This document shows, one piece after another, positions 17,043 to 26,180 of a stretch of DNA of 64,000 nucleotides. The notes below the pieces were generated by a model. The model was not told where the DNA came from and searched no databases. It saw only the letters and a list, made by a program, of their open reading frames with translations. This stretch comes from Streptomyces sp. B21-105 (GTDB taxonomy: Bacteria > Actinomycetota > Actinomycetes > Streptomycetales > Streptomycetaceae): the NCBI RefSeq assembly GCF_036898465.1, contig NZ_JARUMJ010000001.1, positions 6,820,001-6,884,000 on the forward strand, written 5' to 3'. The translations under genes and the position numbers were made by a program. Within the stretch, counting starts at the first letter, position 1. Each line of letters opens with the position of its first letter.

Positions 17043-17552
17043 ATGGAGGCCGGCCCTCGCGACACCGCACACGGCACCGAACCCCTCACCACCGAGCGTG
17101 GTGAACCGGAGCCGGAGGAAGGCCGTCTGAGCCCCGACGGGCCGGACGAGGACGACACCCAGGGCGGCGTGACCGACGACGGTCCCGAGCCCGAGGAGAT
17201 GTTCGCGAGAGGCCCCGAGGTCGAGGTCGAGCTGCGCCCGCAGCGACGGCTGCGGATCTGGCAGCTCGCGCCCATCGTGGCCCTGGCCGCCACCGGCTCC
17301 CTGATGTTCGCCTTCCCGCTCGCCTTCGACTTCGGCGACAGCGGCGCCATGATCGCCATGCTCGGGCTGCTGATCTGCTTCTGCGCGGCCGGATGGGGCA
17401 TGACGGCCGCCCGCCGCGTCGGTTACACGTGGCCCGGGCTGCCCCCGCGCGGCTCCGGGCGCAGACCGGACTGGCGGGTCGCCCTCGCCTATGTCGTGAT
17501 GGTCGCGGCAGTGGTGGCGCTGGCCGTCTGGCGGGTCGCCAGGCTGCGCTGA
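17043..17552 (+). CDS. Conserved membrane protein, unknown function
   Basis: About 169 residues. The first 75 residues are acidic and low-complexity (PDGPDEDDTQGG-type), followed by a basic segment (LRPQRRLRIWQ) and three predicted membrane helices: about 87-107 (LAPIVALAATGSLMFAFPLAF), 112-133 and 150-166. It sits between miaA and dapF as in other Streptomyces. I take ATG 17043, with GGGAGGG 9 nt upstream; GTG at 17037 or 17013 in the same frame are alternatives. I do not recognise a named family. Confidence 0.7.
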   Translation: MEAGPRDTAHGTEPLTTERGEPEPEEGRLSPDGPDEDDTQGGVTDDGPEPEEMFARGPEVEVELRPQRRLRIWQLAPIVALAATGSLMFAFPLAFDFGDSGAMIAMLGLLICFCAAGWGMTAARRVGYTWPGLPPRGSGRRPDWRVALAYVVMVAAVVALAVWRVARLR

Positions 17553-17583
17553 GCTGCCGCGCGGCACGCCGTACGATCGAGGA

Positions 17584-18453
17584 ATGAGCACCCGGATCGC
17601 CTTCCTCAAGGGGCACGGGACCGAGAACGACTTCGTGATCGTCCCGGACCCCGAGAACGCCCTAGACCTCTCCCCGGCCCACGTCGCCGCCCTGTGCGAC
17701 CGCCGCGCGGGCATCGGGGGCGACGGTGTGCTGCACGTCGTGCGCTCCGCGGCGCACCCCGAGGCCGGGCACATGGCCGCCGAGGCGGAGTGGTTCATGG
17801 ACTACCGCAACGGCGACGGCTCCGTCGCCGAGATGTGCGGCAACGGCGTCCGTGTCTTCGCGCGCTACCTCCAGTACGCCGGACTCGTCACCGACGGCGA
17901 CCTGGCGGTCGCCACGCGCGGGGGCGTGAAGCGCGTCCACCTTGCGAAGGACGGCGACGTCACGGTCGGCATGGGCAGGGCCCGCCTCCCCGAGGGCGAC
18001 GTCACGGTGAGCGTCGGGGAGCGCAGCTGGCCCGCGCGCAACGTGAACATGGGCAACCCGCACGCCGTCGCCTTCGTGGACGACCTCGCGCACGCCGGCG
18101 CCCTGCTCTCCCCGCCGCCCTTCGGCCCGGCCGCCGCCTACCCGGACGGGGTCAACGTCGAGTTCGTCGTGTACCGCGGCCCGCGGCATGTCGCTCTGCG
18201 CGTGCACGAACGGGGCTCCGGCGAGACGCGCTCGTGCGGCACGGGCGCGTGCGCCGTCGCCGTGGCCGCCGCGCGCCGGGACGGCGCCGACCCGGCGGCC
18301 ACCGGAACGCCCGTCACGTACACGGTCGACCTGCCGGGCGGACGCCTGGTGATCACCGAGCGACCCGACGGCGAGATCGAGATGACCGGGCCGGCCGTGA
18401 TCGTCGCCACAGGTGAGATCGATGCCCAGTGGCTGGAAAACGCCGTTCGCTGA
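17584..18453 (+). CDS. dapF: Diaminopimelate epimerase DapF
   Basis: A 289-residue enzyme converting LL- to meso-diaminopimelate for lysine synthesis and, in Streptomyces, supplying precursor for LL-DAP peptidoglycan balance. The two catalytic cysteines are seen in EMCGNGVRVFARYL (near residue 85) and TRSCGTGACA (near residue 220). N-terminal FLKGHGTENDF is also diagnostic. The ATG at 17584 lies close behind TACGAT and an adjacent GAGGA, so the 5' leader is very short. It ends 300 bp before the RSH gene. Confidence 0.96.
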   Translation: MSTRIAFLKGHGTENDFVIVPDPENALDLSPAHVAALCDRRAGIGGDGVLHVVRSAAHPEAGHMAAEAEWFMDYRNGDGSVAEMCGNGVRVFARYLQYAGLVTDGDLAVATRGGVKRVHLAKDGDVTVGMGRARLPEGDVTVSVGERSWPARNVNMGNPHAVAFVDDLAHAGALLSPPPFGPAAAYPDGVNVEFVVYRGPRHVALRVHERGSGETRSCGTGACAVAVAAARRDGADPAATGTPVTYTVDLPGGRLVITERPDGEIEMTGPAVIVATGEIDAQWLENAVR

Positions 18454-18753
18454 CGCGGTCGAGGCTTGGCATCGGAGGTGGGGCACGGCCTGGAGTAGCC
18501 ATGAAGGCCTCCCCGCCCCGATCACGGGTTTCGAATTCCCGATCGAGTTCAGTCACGGTGGCTCGAAATCGTAAACCTGCGATCCGTCGCTCGAATGGGT
18601 GATCCGTTTCACGCTCGACGAGAGGCGGTCAGTCGCGCGTGATGGGCTCGGTAGCATCAAGCACCGGCCCGGACGGGGGACGTTGAACCAGTCCCCTGAG
18701 CCGTGTCCGCCCTGGGACACCCCGTCCGCCGGTCCACGCAGCCGGAGGTGCCC
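18454..18753 (+). other. Intergenic region upstream of the RSH gene
   Basis: 300 bp with lower GC than its neighbours around 18530-18620. The heptamer GCTCGAA occurs twice (near 18563 and 18590). No hairpin terminator for dapF and no clear -35/-10 pair could be fixed by eye. It presumably holds the promoter of the RSH gene. Confidence 0.5.
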
Positions 18754-21045
18754 ATGAGTGCGGAGGCCACGAACCCTGCGACCCCAGGCCCGGTAACCCC
18801 GGCCACGCCCCGCAGGCGCAGCCTTCCCCGGATCGACCTGCGCCGCCTGGGCCGGGCCGCGCTGCTCGGCCCCGCCTCCCGCGGCCGGCTGCCCGACGCG
18901 ATCAGCCATGTCGTCGAGGTGCATCGCGCGCATCACCCCGATGCCGACCTCGAAACCCTGCGCCGCGCCTATGTGCTCGCCGAGTCCTCGCACCGCGGGC
19001 AGATGCGCAAGAGCGGCGAGCCCTACATCACCCACCCTCTCGCGGTGACGTTGATCCTGGCCGAACTCGGCGCGGAGACCACCGCCTTGACGGCCTCGCT
19101 GCTCCACGACACCGTCGAGGACACCGATGTGACGCTCGATCAGGTCGGCGAGGAGTTCGGCGCCGAGGTGCGCTATCTCGTCGACGGCGTCACGAAGTTG
19201 GAAAAGGTCGACTACGGCGCGGCCGCCGAACCCGAGACGTTCCGCAAGATGCTCGTGGCCACCGGCAACGACGTCCGCGTGATGTCGATCAAACTCGCCG
19301 ACCGGCTGCACAACATGCGCACTCTCGGCGTGATGCGCCCCGAGAAGCAGGCGCGCATCGCCAAGGTGACCCGCGACGTCCTCATCCCGCTCGCCGAACG
19401 CCTCGGCGTCCAGGCCCTCAAGACGGAGCTGGAAGACCTCGTCTTCGCGATCCTGCACCCCGAGGAGTACGCGCACACCCGCGAGCTGATCGCCGGCAAC
19501 GCGGCGCAGGAGACCGACCCGCTCGCCGAGTTCTCCGACGTGATGCGCACGGTGCTGCGCGAGGCCGGCATCCAGGCCGAAGTCCTCATCAGGCCGCGGC
19601 ACTTCGTCTCGGTCCACCGGGTCTCCCGCAAACGCGGCCGGCTGCGGGGCTGCGACTTCGGCCGGCTGCTGGTGCTGGTGAACGAGGACGCCGACTGCTA
19701 CGCCGTGCTGGGCGAACTGCACACCTGTATGACGCCGGTCGTCTCGGAGTTCAAGGACTTCATCGCGGTTCCCAAGTTCAACCTGTACCAGTCGCTGCAC
19801 ACCGCGGTGGCCCGCGAGGACGGCCAGGTCGCGGAAGTCCTCATCCGCACGCACCAGATGCACAAGGTCGCCGAGGCCGGCGTCATCGCGCTCGGAAACC
19901 CCTACACGGCCTCCGCGGAGGAACAGACCGGCCCGGGCGCCCCCGCGTACGAGGAGCGCGTCGACCCCACCCGGCCCGGCTGGCTCTCCCGCCTCCTGGA
20001 CTGGCAGGAAGCGGCGCCCGATCCCGACACCTTCTGGTCGACCCTGCGCGAGGACCTCGCCCAGGACCGCGAGATCACCGTCTACCGCCCCGACGGCGGG
20101 GCCCTCGGCCTGCCCGAAGGGGCCACCTGCGTGGACGCCGCCTACGCGCAGTACGGCGAAGACGCCCACGCCTGCATCGGCGCCCGGGTGAACGGCCGGC
20201 TGGCGACCCTCAGCACCGTCCTGCGGGACGGCGACACCGTCCAGCTCCTCATGGGCCAGGACCCCGCCTCGGAGCCCTCCCGGGAGTGGCTGGAGCACGC
20301 CCACACACCCGCCGCCCGGATCGCCATCCAGCGCTGGCTGACGACGCACCCCGCGCCCGCCGAGGACGACGCAGCCGAACCCGCCGCCGAGCCTGCCGCC
20401 GGGCCCGCTGCCGGACCCTCGCCCCGACCCGCCGAGACCGCGCCCCCCGCCCGGGCGACGGCCGAGACCGCGCCCCCCGCCCGGGCGACGGCCGATACCG
20501 CGCAGCCCGTCCGGTCGGCGACCGGTGCCGCCCCGGCGGACCCGTCCGCCCCGCGCCCAGGAGCCGCGATCACCGTCGTCGACCGGCCCGACGCGAACGT
20601 CCGGCTCGCCGGGTGCTGCACCCCGGTGCCGCTCGACGAGGTCACCGGCTTCTCGGTGCGCGGGGGAGTGGTCACCGTGCACCGCGTCGAGTGCGCCGCC
20701 GTGGCGCGCATGGCGGACGCGGGGCGCGAGGAGGTCGCCGTGCAGTGGGGCGACACCACCGGATGCCGGGTCACCCTGGTCGCCGAGTCGTTCGGACGCC
20801 CCCACCTGCTCGCCGACCTCACCGAGGCCATGGCACTCGAGGGCGCCGAGATCGTCTCCGCCACCGTCGAACCGCCGAGCCAGCAGCGGGTGCGGCACAC
20901 CTACACCGTGCAACTGCCGGACGCGGCCCGCCTGCCCGCCCTCCTGCGGGCCATGCGCAACGTGCCCGGTGTGTACGACGTGGGGCGTGCGCAGCACCAC
21001 GCGGCGGCCTCCTCCGGGACGAGGGCCCCCTCCGGGACGAGGTAG
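18754..21045 (+). CDS. rshA: RelA/SpoT-homologue (RSH) protein, RshA type
   Basis: A 763-residue long RSH protein. Domains in order: HD hydrolase domain (His80, His94, HD at 118-119 in LLHDTVEDTD, and LADRLHNMRTL), a synthetase-like domain about residues 240-390 (FKDFIAVPKFNLYQSLHT, then AEVLIRTHQMHKVAE), a TGS domain (REITVYRPDGGALGLPEGAT), a low-complexity linker with DNA repeats, and a C-terminal ACT domain. The HD site is intact. The synthetase region lacks the usual YDLxGxRI stretch and has LIRT in place of QIRT, so synthesis may be weak. Position between dapF and hflX matches S. coelicolor rshA. Start ATG 18754 has GGAGG 6 nt upstream. Confidence 0.9.
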   Translation: MSAEATNPATPGPVTPATPRRRSLPRIDLRRLGRAALLGPASRGRLPDAISHVVEVHRAHHPDADLETLRRAYVLAESSHRGQMRKSGEPYITHPLAVTLILAELGAETTALTASLLHDTVEDTDVTLDQVGEEFGAEVRYLVDGVTKLEKVDYGAAAEPETFRKMLVATGNDVRVMSIKLADRLHNMRTLGVMRPEKQARIAKVTRDVLIPLAERLGVQALKTELEDLVFAILHPEEYAHTRELIAGNAAQETDPLAEFSDVMRTVLREAGIQAEVLIRPRHFVSVHRVSRKRGRLRGCDFGRLLVLVNEDADCYAVLGELHTCMTPVVSEFKDFIAVPKFNLYQSLHTAVAREDGQVAEVLIRTHQMHKVAEAGVIALGNPYTASAEEQTGPGAPAYEERVDPTRPGWLSRLLDWQEAAPDPDTFWSTLREDLAQDREITVYRPDGGALGLPEGATCVDAAYAQYGEDAHACIGARVNGRLATLSTVLRDGDTVQLLMGQDPASEPSREWLEHAHTPAARIAIQRWLTTHPAPAEDDAAEPAAEPAAGPAAGPSPRPAETAPPARATAETAPPARATADTAQPVRSATGAAPADPSAPRPGAAITVVDRPDANVRLAGCCTPVPLDEVTGFSVRGGVVTVHRVECAAVARMADAGREEVAVQWGDTTGCRVTLVAESFGRPHLLADLTEAMALEGAEIVSATVEPPSQQRVRHTYTVQLPDAARLPALLRAMRNVPGVYDVGRAQHHAAASSGTRAPSGTR
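20431..20520. repeat. 30-bp tandem repeat within rshA linker
   Basis: Two identical 30-bp units (20431-20460 and 20461-20490) are followed by a diverged third. They encode repeats of AETAPPARAT in the linker between TGS and ACT domains. Copy number is likely to vary between strains. Confidence 0.85.
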
Positions 21046-21174
21046 GTCCGCCCACGCGCGCGAGTCGCCGAGGCCGCGCGTGCGGGTCTGCCCACGCGCG
21101 CGTGAGCCACCCGTTCGAGTGGGCCGGGCGCGCGTCGCCGACGCGGCGCCCCCGCCCGCTGGTAGCGGTGGTGC

Positions 21175-22686
21175 ATGCTGCTCACCCCCCGCGCCCGGCT
21201 GAAGTCCGCGCTGCTCGCCTCGGCCGTCTCCGTCTGCCTCGTCGCCGCGAGCGCGCCGGCGGCCCCGCTCGGCGTCGGCGACCGCCTCTTCCCGCACCTC
21301 GGCAACCCCGGATACGACGTCGCGTCGTACGACCTGTCCTTCACCTACTCCGGCGCCAACGACAAGCCGCTCCAGGCCGTCACCGTCATCAACGCCTGGA
21401 CCACCGCCGCCCTGGACCGGATCAACCTCGACTTCGCGCACGGCAAGGTCGACTCGGTCGAGGTGGACGGCAGGCCGGCCGACTTCACCGGCGTGGACGA
21501 CGACCTGGTGATCACTCCGCAGGACACCCTCGTTCCGGGGAGCTGGACGCGCATCACCGTGCGGCACACCAGCGATCCCGTGATGAGCGGCGACCGTGAC
21601 GGCGGCTGGGTCAGGACCGCGGACGGCCTCGCCATGGCCAACCAGGCGGACGCCGCCCACATCGTCTTCCCGTGCAACGACCACCCCTCCGACAAGGCGA
21701 TGTTCACCATCCGGGTGACCGCGCCGGACGCATACACCGCCGTCGCCAACGGGCTGCCCGCCGGCGTGGAGAAGTCCGGCGGGACGACCACCTGGACGTA
21801 CCGCAGCCAGCACCCCATGGCCACCGAGCTCGCCCAGGTGTCCGTCGGCCGCTCCACCGTCGTGCACCGCGAGGGGCCGCACGCACTGCCCCTGCGGGAC
21901 GTCGTGCCCACCAAGGACCGCGCCCTCCTCGAACCCTGGCTGAAGAAGACCCCCGAACAGATCGCGTGGCTGGAACGCAAGGTCGGCCCCTACCCCTTCG
22001 AGACCTACGGGCTGCTCATGGCCGACGCCGCCACCGGGTTCGAGCTCGAGACGCAGACGCTGTCCCTCTTCGAGAAGGACCTCTTCACCCAGCCCGCCTA
22101 CCCCAAGTGGTACGTCGAGTCGGTCATGGTCCACGAGCTGGCCCACCAGTGGTTCGGCGACAGCGTCTCGCCGCGCACCTGGTCCGACCTGTGGCTGAAC
22201 GAGGGACACGCCACCTGGTACGAGGCGCTGTACGCGGAGGAGAAGTCGGGCCGCACCCTGGAGGCGCGCATGAAGGCGGCCTACGCCGCATCCGACCGCT
22301 GGCGCGCCGCGGGAGGCCCGCCCGCACTGCCCAAGGCGCCGAAGTCCGGCCAGAAGATCAGCATCTTCCGCCCCAACGTGTACGACGGCGCCGCGCTCGT
22401 CCTGTACGCGCTGCGCCAGGAGATCGGCCGGGCCGCGTTCGCGCACCTGGAGCGCGCCTGGACGCACAACCACCGGGACTCGACGGCGGGCACCGCCGAC
22501 TTCGCCCGCCTCGCTGAGAACGTCTCCGGACGCGACCTGACCCCGTTCTTCAGGGAGTGGCTCTACGGCGAGAAGACCCCGCCGATGCCGGGCCACCCGG
22601 ACTGGACGCCGACGGAGCCCGTCACGAAGAGCCCGGCCGGCAAGGCCCCGAAGCCTGCCCCGCAGGCCCCGCCCGCCGCGAAATAA
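21175..22686 (+). CDS. Secreted M1-family metallopeptidase
   Basis: A 503-residue exported aminopeptidase-like protein. A signal peptide (residues 1-30, LLASAVSVCLVAASAPAA) is followed by the M1 N-terminal beta domain. The zinc site is HELAHQWFGD (HExxH) with the third ligand in WLNEGHATWYE. The usual GAMEN-type motif is replaced by TGFELETQT near residue 285, as in other short actinobacterial M1 proteins. It lacks the large C-terminal domain of aminopeptidase N and ends in a proline/lysine tail. It likely trims extracellular peptides. The start ATG 21175 has only a weak ribosome site. Confidence 0.88.
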   Translation: MLLTPRARLKSALLASAVSVCLVAASAPAAPLGVGDRLFPHLGNPGYDVASYDLSFTYSGANDKPLQAVTVINAWTTAALDRINLDFAHGKVDSVEVDGRPADFTGVDDDLVITPQDTLVPGSWTRITVRHTSDPVMSGDRDGGWVRTADGLAMANQADAAHIVFPCNDHPSDKAMFTIRVTAPDAYTAVANGLPAGVEKSGGTTTWTYRSQHPMATELAQVSVGRSTVVHREGPHALPLRDVVPTKDRALLEPWLKKTPEQIAWLERKVGPYPFETYGLLMADAATGFELETQTLSLFEKDLFTQPAYPKWYVESVMVHELAHQWFGDSVSPRTWSDLWLNEGHATWYEALYAEEKSGRTLEARMKAAYAASDRWRAAGGPPALPKAPKSGQKISIFRPNVYDGAALVLYALRQEIGRAAFAHLERAWTHNHRDSTAGTADFARLAENVSGRDLTPFFREWLYGEKTPPMPGHPDWTPTEPVTKSPAGKAPKPAPQAPPAAK

Positions 22687-22738
22687 GGCCGTGACGAGAC
22701 GGGCCGTGCCGTGCGACCATCGTCAGGTCGCCACGGCA

Positions 22739-22780
22739 CGGGAGACGGGAATCTCCCGGGCTGCTCGCGCGTTGAGCAGC
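22739..22780 (+). terminator. Tandem hairpins after the M1 peptidase gene
   Basis: Two adjacent stem-loops: GGGAGA-N6-TCTCCC (22740-22757, plus a closing C-G pair) and GCTGCTC-N7-GAGCAGC (22760-22780). They lie between the peptidase stop and hflX. They may terminate the former or form part of the hflX leader. Confidence 0.5.
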
Positions 22781-22823
22781 ATGAAGGACGCCGAGTCGGC
22801 ACCTCCAACGACGTAAGGACCCA

Positions 22824-24317
22824 ATGACCTCCTCTTCTTCCTTTTCCCAGGACACCCAGCGCATGGCGCACGCCTACCCCGAAGGTCTTCGGGCCGATGC
22901 CCTGATGGAAGAGGACGTCGCCTGGAGCCACGAGATCGACGGAGACCGGGACGGCGACCAGTTCGACCGCTCCGAGCGCGCGGCACTGCGCCGCGTGGCA
23001 GGCCTCTCCACCGAGCTCGAGGACGTCACCGAGGTCGAGTACCGACAGCTCCGCCTGGAGCGCGTCGTACTCGTCGGCGTCTGGACCACGGGGACCGCGC
23101 AGGACGCGGACAACTCCCTCGCGGAGCTCGCCGCCCTCGCGGAGACCGCGGGCGCGCTCGTGCTCGACGGCGTCATCCAGCGCCGCGACAAGCCCGACGC
23201 GGCCACCTACATCGGCTCCGGCAAGGCGAGCGAGCTGCGCGACATCGTCCTCGAGACGGGCGCCGACACCGTCATCTGCGACGGTGAGCTCAGCCCGGGC
23301 CAGCTCATCCACCTCGAGGACGTCGTCAAGGTCAAGGTCATCGACCGTACGGCCCTCATCCTCGACATCTTCGCCCAGCACGCCAAGTCCCGAGAGGGCA
23401 AGGCGCAGGTCGCACTCGCGCAGATGCAGTACATGCTGCCGCGGCTGCGCGGCTGGGGTCAGTCGCTGTCCCGTCAGATGGGCGGCGGCAAGGGCGGCGG
23501 CCTCGCCACCCGCGGTCCCGGTGAGACCAAGATCGAGACGGACCGGCGGCGGATCCGCGAGAAGATGGCGAAGATGCGCCGGGAGATCGCGGAGATGAAG
23601 ACCGGCCGCGAGATCAAGCGCCAGGAGCGCAAACGCCACAAGGTGCCGTCCGTCGCCATCGCGGGCTACACCAACGCGGGCAAGTCCTCCCTGCTCAACC
23701 GCCTCACGGGCGCGGGTGTCCTGGTCGAGAACGCCCTGTTCGCGACCCTGGACCCGACCGTGCGCCGGGCCGAGACGCCCAGCGGCCGTCTGTACACCCT
23801 GGCGGACACCGTCGGATTCGTCCGGCACCTGCCGCACCACCTGGTCGAGGCGTTCCGCTCCACGATGGAGGAGGTCGGCGAGTCCGACCTGATCCTGCAC
23901 GTCGTGGACGGCTCGCACCCTGACCCGGAGGAGCAGCTGGCCGCCGTGCGCGAGGTGGTGCGGGACGTCGGCGCCACCGGCGTGCCCGAGATCGTCGTCA
24001 TCAACAAGGCGGACGCGGCCGACCCGCTCACCCTGCAGCGGCTCATGCGGGTCGAGAAGCGCTCCATCGCGGTCTCCGCCCGCACCGGCCAGGGCATCGA
24101 AGAGCTGCTCGCGCTGATCGACGACGAGCTGCCGAGGCCGTCCGTCGAGATCGAGGCGCTCGTGCCGTACACGCACGGCAAGCTGGTCGCCCGTGCCCAC
24201 GACGAGGGCGAGGTGCTCTCCGCGGAGCACACGGCGGAGGGCACCCTGCTCAAGGCGCGCGTGCACGAGGAGCTGGCGGCGGAACTCGCGCCGTACACGC
24301 CGGCGCCGGCCGCCTGA
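22824..24317 (+). CDS. hflX: GTPase HflX
   Basis: A 497-residue ribosome-associated GTPase. The HflX N-terminal domain is seen in DGVIQRRDKPDAATYIGSGK and ARALILDIFAQHAKSREGK-like sequence (here TALILDIFAQHAKSREGK), with the glycine-rich SRQMGGGKGGGLATRGPGE. G motifs: GYTNAGKSSLLN (G1), DTVGFVRHLPHHLVEAF (G3), NKAD (G4). HflX splits stalled or hibernating ribosomes after stress. The N-terminal 60 residues are a Streptomyces-type extension. Start ATG 22824 has TAAGGA 6 nt upstream. A strong bidirectional terminator follows. Confidence 0.95.
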   Translation: MTSSSSFSQDTQRMAHAYPEGLRADALMEEDVAWSHEIDGDRDGDQFDRSERAALRRVAGLSTELEDVTEVEYRQLRLERVVLVGVWTTGTAQDADNSLAELAALAETAGALVLDGVIQRRDKPDAATYIGSGKASELRDIVLETGADTVICDGELSPGQLIHLEDVVKVKVIDRTALILDIFAQHAKSREGKAQVALAQMQYMLPRLRGWGQSLSRQMGGGKGGGLATRGPGETKIETDRRRIREKMAKMRREIAEMKTGREIKRQERKRHKVPSVAIAGYTNAGKSSLLNRLTGAGVLVENALFATLDPTVRRAETPSGRLYTLADTVGFVRHLPHHLVEAFRSTMEEVGESDLILHVVDGSHPDPEEQLAAVREVVRDVGATGVPEIVVINKADAADPLTLQRLMRVEKRSIAVSARTGQGIEELLALIDDELPRPSVEIEALVPYTHGKLVARAHDEGEVLSAEHTAEGTLLKARVHEELAAELAPYTPAPAA

Positions 24318-24358
24318 GCCGTCCGTCCTGGTTTGAAGCCCGCGAAGGGCTGAACACA

Positions 24359-24399
24359 CGAACGCCCGCCCCCTGCGGCAAGCAGGGGGCGGGCGTTCG
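24359..24399. terminator. Strong bidirectional terminator
   Basis: A perfect 18-bp inverted repeat (CGAACGCCCGCCCCCTGC with its complement) and 5-nt loop lies between the convergent hflX and serine-protease genes and can serve both. Confidence 0.9.
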
Positions 24400-24447
24400 C
24401 GTGTGCGCGCGGCGGCGCCCGTCAGACGCGCGCCGCCGCACGCTCGG

Positions 24448-25671
24448 TCACCGGCCGGCGAACTTCTTGCTCACCGAGTCGTACACGCCCTTGGCCACGT
24501 CGTTCAGCCGCGGGCCCGCGAGCCAGCCCGCGCGCACCGGGCCGATCGAGGTGTTCGACACCAGCGCGGGCTTGCCGTCCGAGCCCGTGGCGACCCAGCC
24601 GCCGCCCGACGCGCCGCCGGTCATCGTGCACCCGATGCGGTACATCGTCGGGTCCGCGGTGCTCAGCGAGAACCGTCCCGGCTTGGCCTTGCACTGGTAG
24701 AGCTTCTGCCCGTCGTAGGGCGCCGCCGCCGGGTAGCCGGTCGCGGTGATACGGCCCGCCTTCGGCACCGCCGGGGCCTTGAAGTCCACCGGGAGCGCCG
24801 AACCGACCGTCTCCTCCAGGGACTTGCCGGAACCGCCCTCCTCCGGCGTCACATGGATGACGGCGTAGTCGTAGGAGGCGCCGTCACCGCCGGTCTGGCC
24901 GCCCTGGGCGATCCACTGGTCGGAGGTCTGCGCCCAGTCGCCCCACCACACGCCGTGGGGAGCCGCCTCCTTCTTGGTCGCCGACTCCATCTGCGCGGCC
25001 GACTTGCCCGAGTCGTTGTACGACGGAACGAACGCGATGTTCCGGTACCAGCCGCCCTTCTTGCCGGCGTGCACGCAGTGACCCGCCGTCCAGACCAGGT
25101 TGGACTTCCCGGGGTGGGCCGGGTCCTGTACGACCGTCGCCGAGCAGACCATCGTGCCCTCGGGAGAGTCGAAGAACACCTTGCCCGCCTGGGGCGCGTT
25201 GTCGTGGTACGCGGGCGGCACGGCCTTCGCCTGCACAGTCGCCGGCGTCGGGTCGGTCACCCCCTGGTCGCCGGAGAGGTCGCTGTCGTCGACGCCCCGG
25301 TCCGGGTCCTCGGCCTCGCGCATCCGGTCCGGGTCCCACAGCCCCTTGATGATCGGATTGACGTAGTCCTGCGCTTCCCGCAGCCAGTCGTCCTGGTCCC
25401 AGTTCTTCCAGGCGCCGTTCCTCCACTTGTCGAGATCGATCCCGTGCTCTTTGAGCCGGTCCTTGATGTCGTCCGGGATCGTGATCTTCCCGTCGTCCGT
25501 GGCCGACGCCGAGGCGCTCGCCTGACCGCTCGCGTCGGCGTCGCCCGAATCGCAGGCGGTCGCGGTGAGCGCGAGCACCGAGGCGAGGGCGAGCGCGCTC
25601 AGCACGGGGGAGGTTCTGCGACGCGCGTTCCTCCCCCGGCGAGCGGTGGACGAAGGCCGTATGGATCGCAT
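24448..25671 (-). CDS. Trypsin-like serine protease lipoprotein
   Basis: A 407-residue exported protein. The N-terminus is basic followed by ALALASVLALTATAC, a lipobox with the cysteine near residue 40, so it is probably membrane-anchored outside the cell. A charged helical region with KWRNGAWKNWDQDDWLRE precedes the protease domain. The catalytic triad is visible as TAGHC, YDYAVIH and the serine in TGGASGGGW. Start ATG at 25671 has GGGGGAG 7 nt upstream. The substrate is unknown. It converges on hflX. Confidence 0.85.
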   Translation of the reverse strand: MRSIRPSSTARRGRNARRRTSPVLSALALASVLALTATACDSGDADASGQASASASATDDGKITIPDDIKDRLKEHGIDLDKWRNGAWKNWDQDDWLREAQDYVNPIIKGLWDPDRMREAEDPDRGVDDSDLSGDQGVTDPTPATVQAKAVPPAYHDNAPQAGKVFFDSPEGTMVCSATVVQDPAHPGKSNLVWTAGHCVHAGKKGGWYRNIAFVPSYNDSGKSAAQMESATKKEAAPHGVWWGDWAQTSDQWIAQGGQTGGDGASYDYAVIHVTPEEGGSGKSLEETVGSALPVDFKAPAVPKAGRITATGYPAAAPYDGQKLYQCKAKPGRFSLSTADPTMYRIGCTMTGGASGGGWVATGSDGKPALVSNTSIGPVRAGWLAGPRLNDVAKGVYDSVSKKFAGR

Positions 25672-26180
25672 GCTGTTACTCCCCCTGCTGTCAACGAACT
25701 TGAAGCACCGGCCGTCCCACGGAGCGAACACGGTCGAACTCGATCGGAAGCGGCTGCGCTCCGTCGAGCTCGGTTCAACTCGGCCGAACGCAGACGAACT
25801 CGGTCACGTCCCTCGAACTCATCGTGATCTCACGTCGAGTTCAAGCGGGTCTCACGACCGGGTGCGATGCCACCACACGATATGCGGTCGCTGTGGGGGA
25901 CTTCCGACGGAACGGCAACTGTTCGGTCACAGCAGCGATCTTGAGGCAACCCGTAACCGGTCGATGCGTCCGGGGTTGTAGCGACAGGGGCTCCTTGATG
26001 CCCGCCGCTGACCGCGGGCCGGCAGGGAACGCGGCCGGGGAGCGCGGCCGTGGCCCGAGCCGGTGCCCCTGGGCGTTCGTGATCGGGCCGGCGGGCTGGG
26101 CGCGGTGGGCGAGCAGCCCCGCACGATGCCGTGTCACCGCCGCGATCACGCACGGCCCCCCTTCTTCACCAGGAGCGACC
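25672..26180. other. Divergent intergenic region, protease / NIS synthetase
   Basis: 509 bp separating two divergent genes. Between 25730 and 25850 the motif GAACTCG or close variants (GAACTCA, CAACTCG, and inverted CGAGTTC) recurs at least five times, giving an irregular repeat field before the protease gene. I see no match to an iron box (TTAGGTTAG...CTAACCTAA type) before the siderophore gene. No supported coding frame. Confidence 0.55.

Noticed and set aside
18553..22596. A 1347-codon open frame on the minus strand across rshA and the M1 peptidase
   Set aside because: It is the antisense of two recognised genes. Long shadow frames are normal in DNA with very GC-rich third positions, and the translation has no conserved motif.
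25900..26180. Iron box upstream of the NIS synthetase
   Set aside because: No TTAGGTTAG/CTAACCTAA-like inverted repeat is present; the region is too GC-rich.
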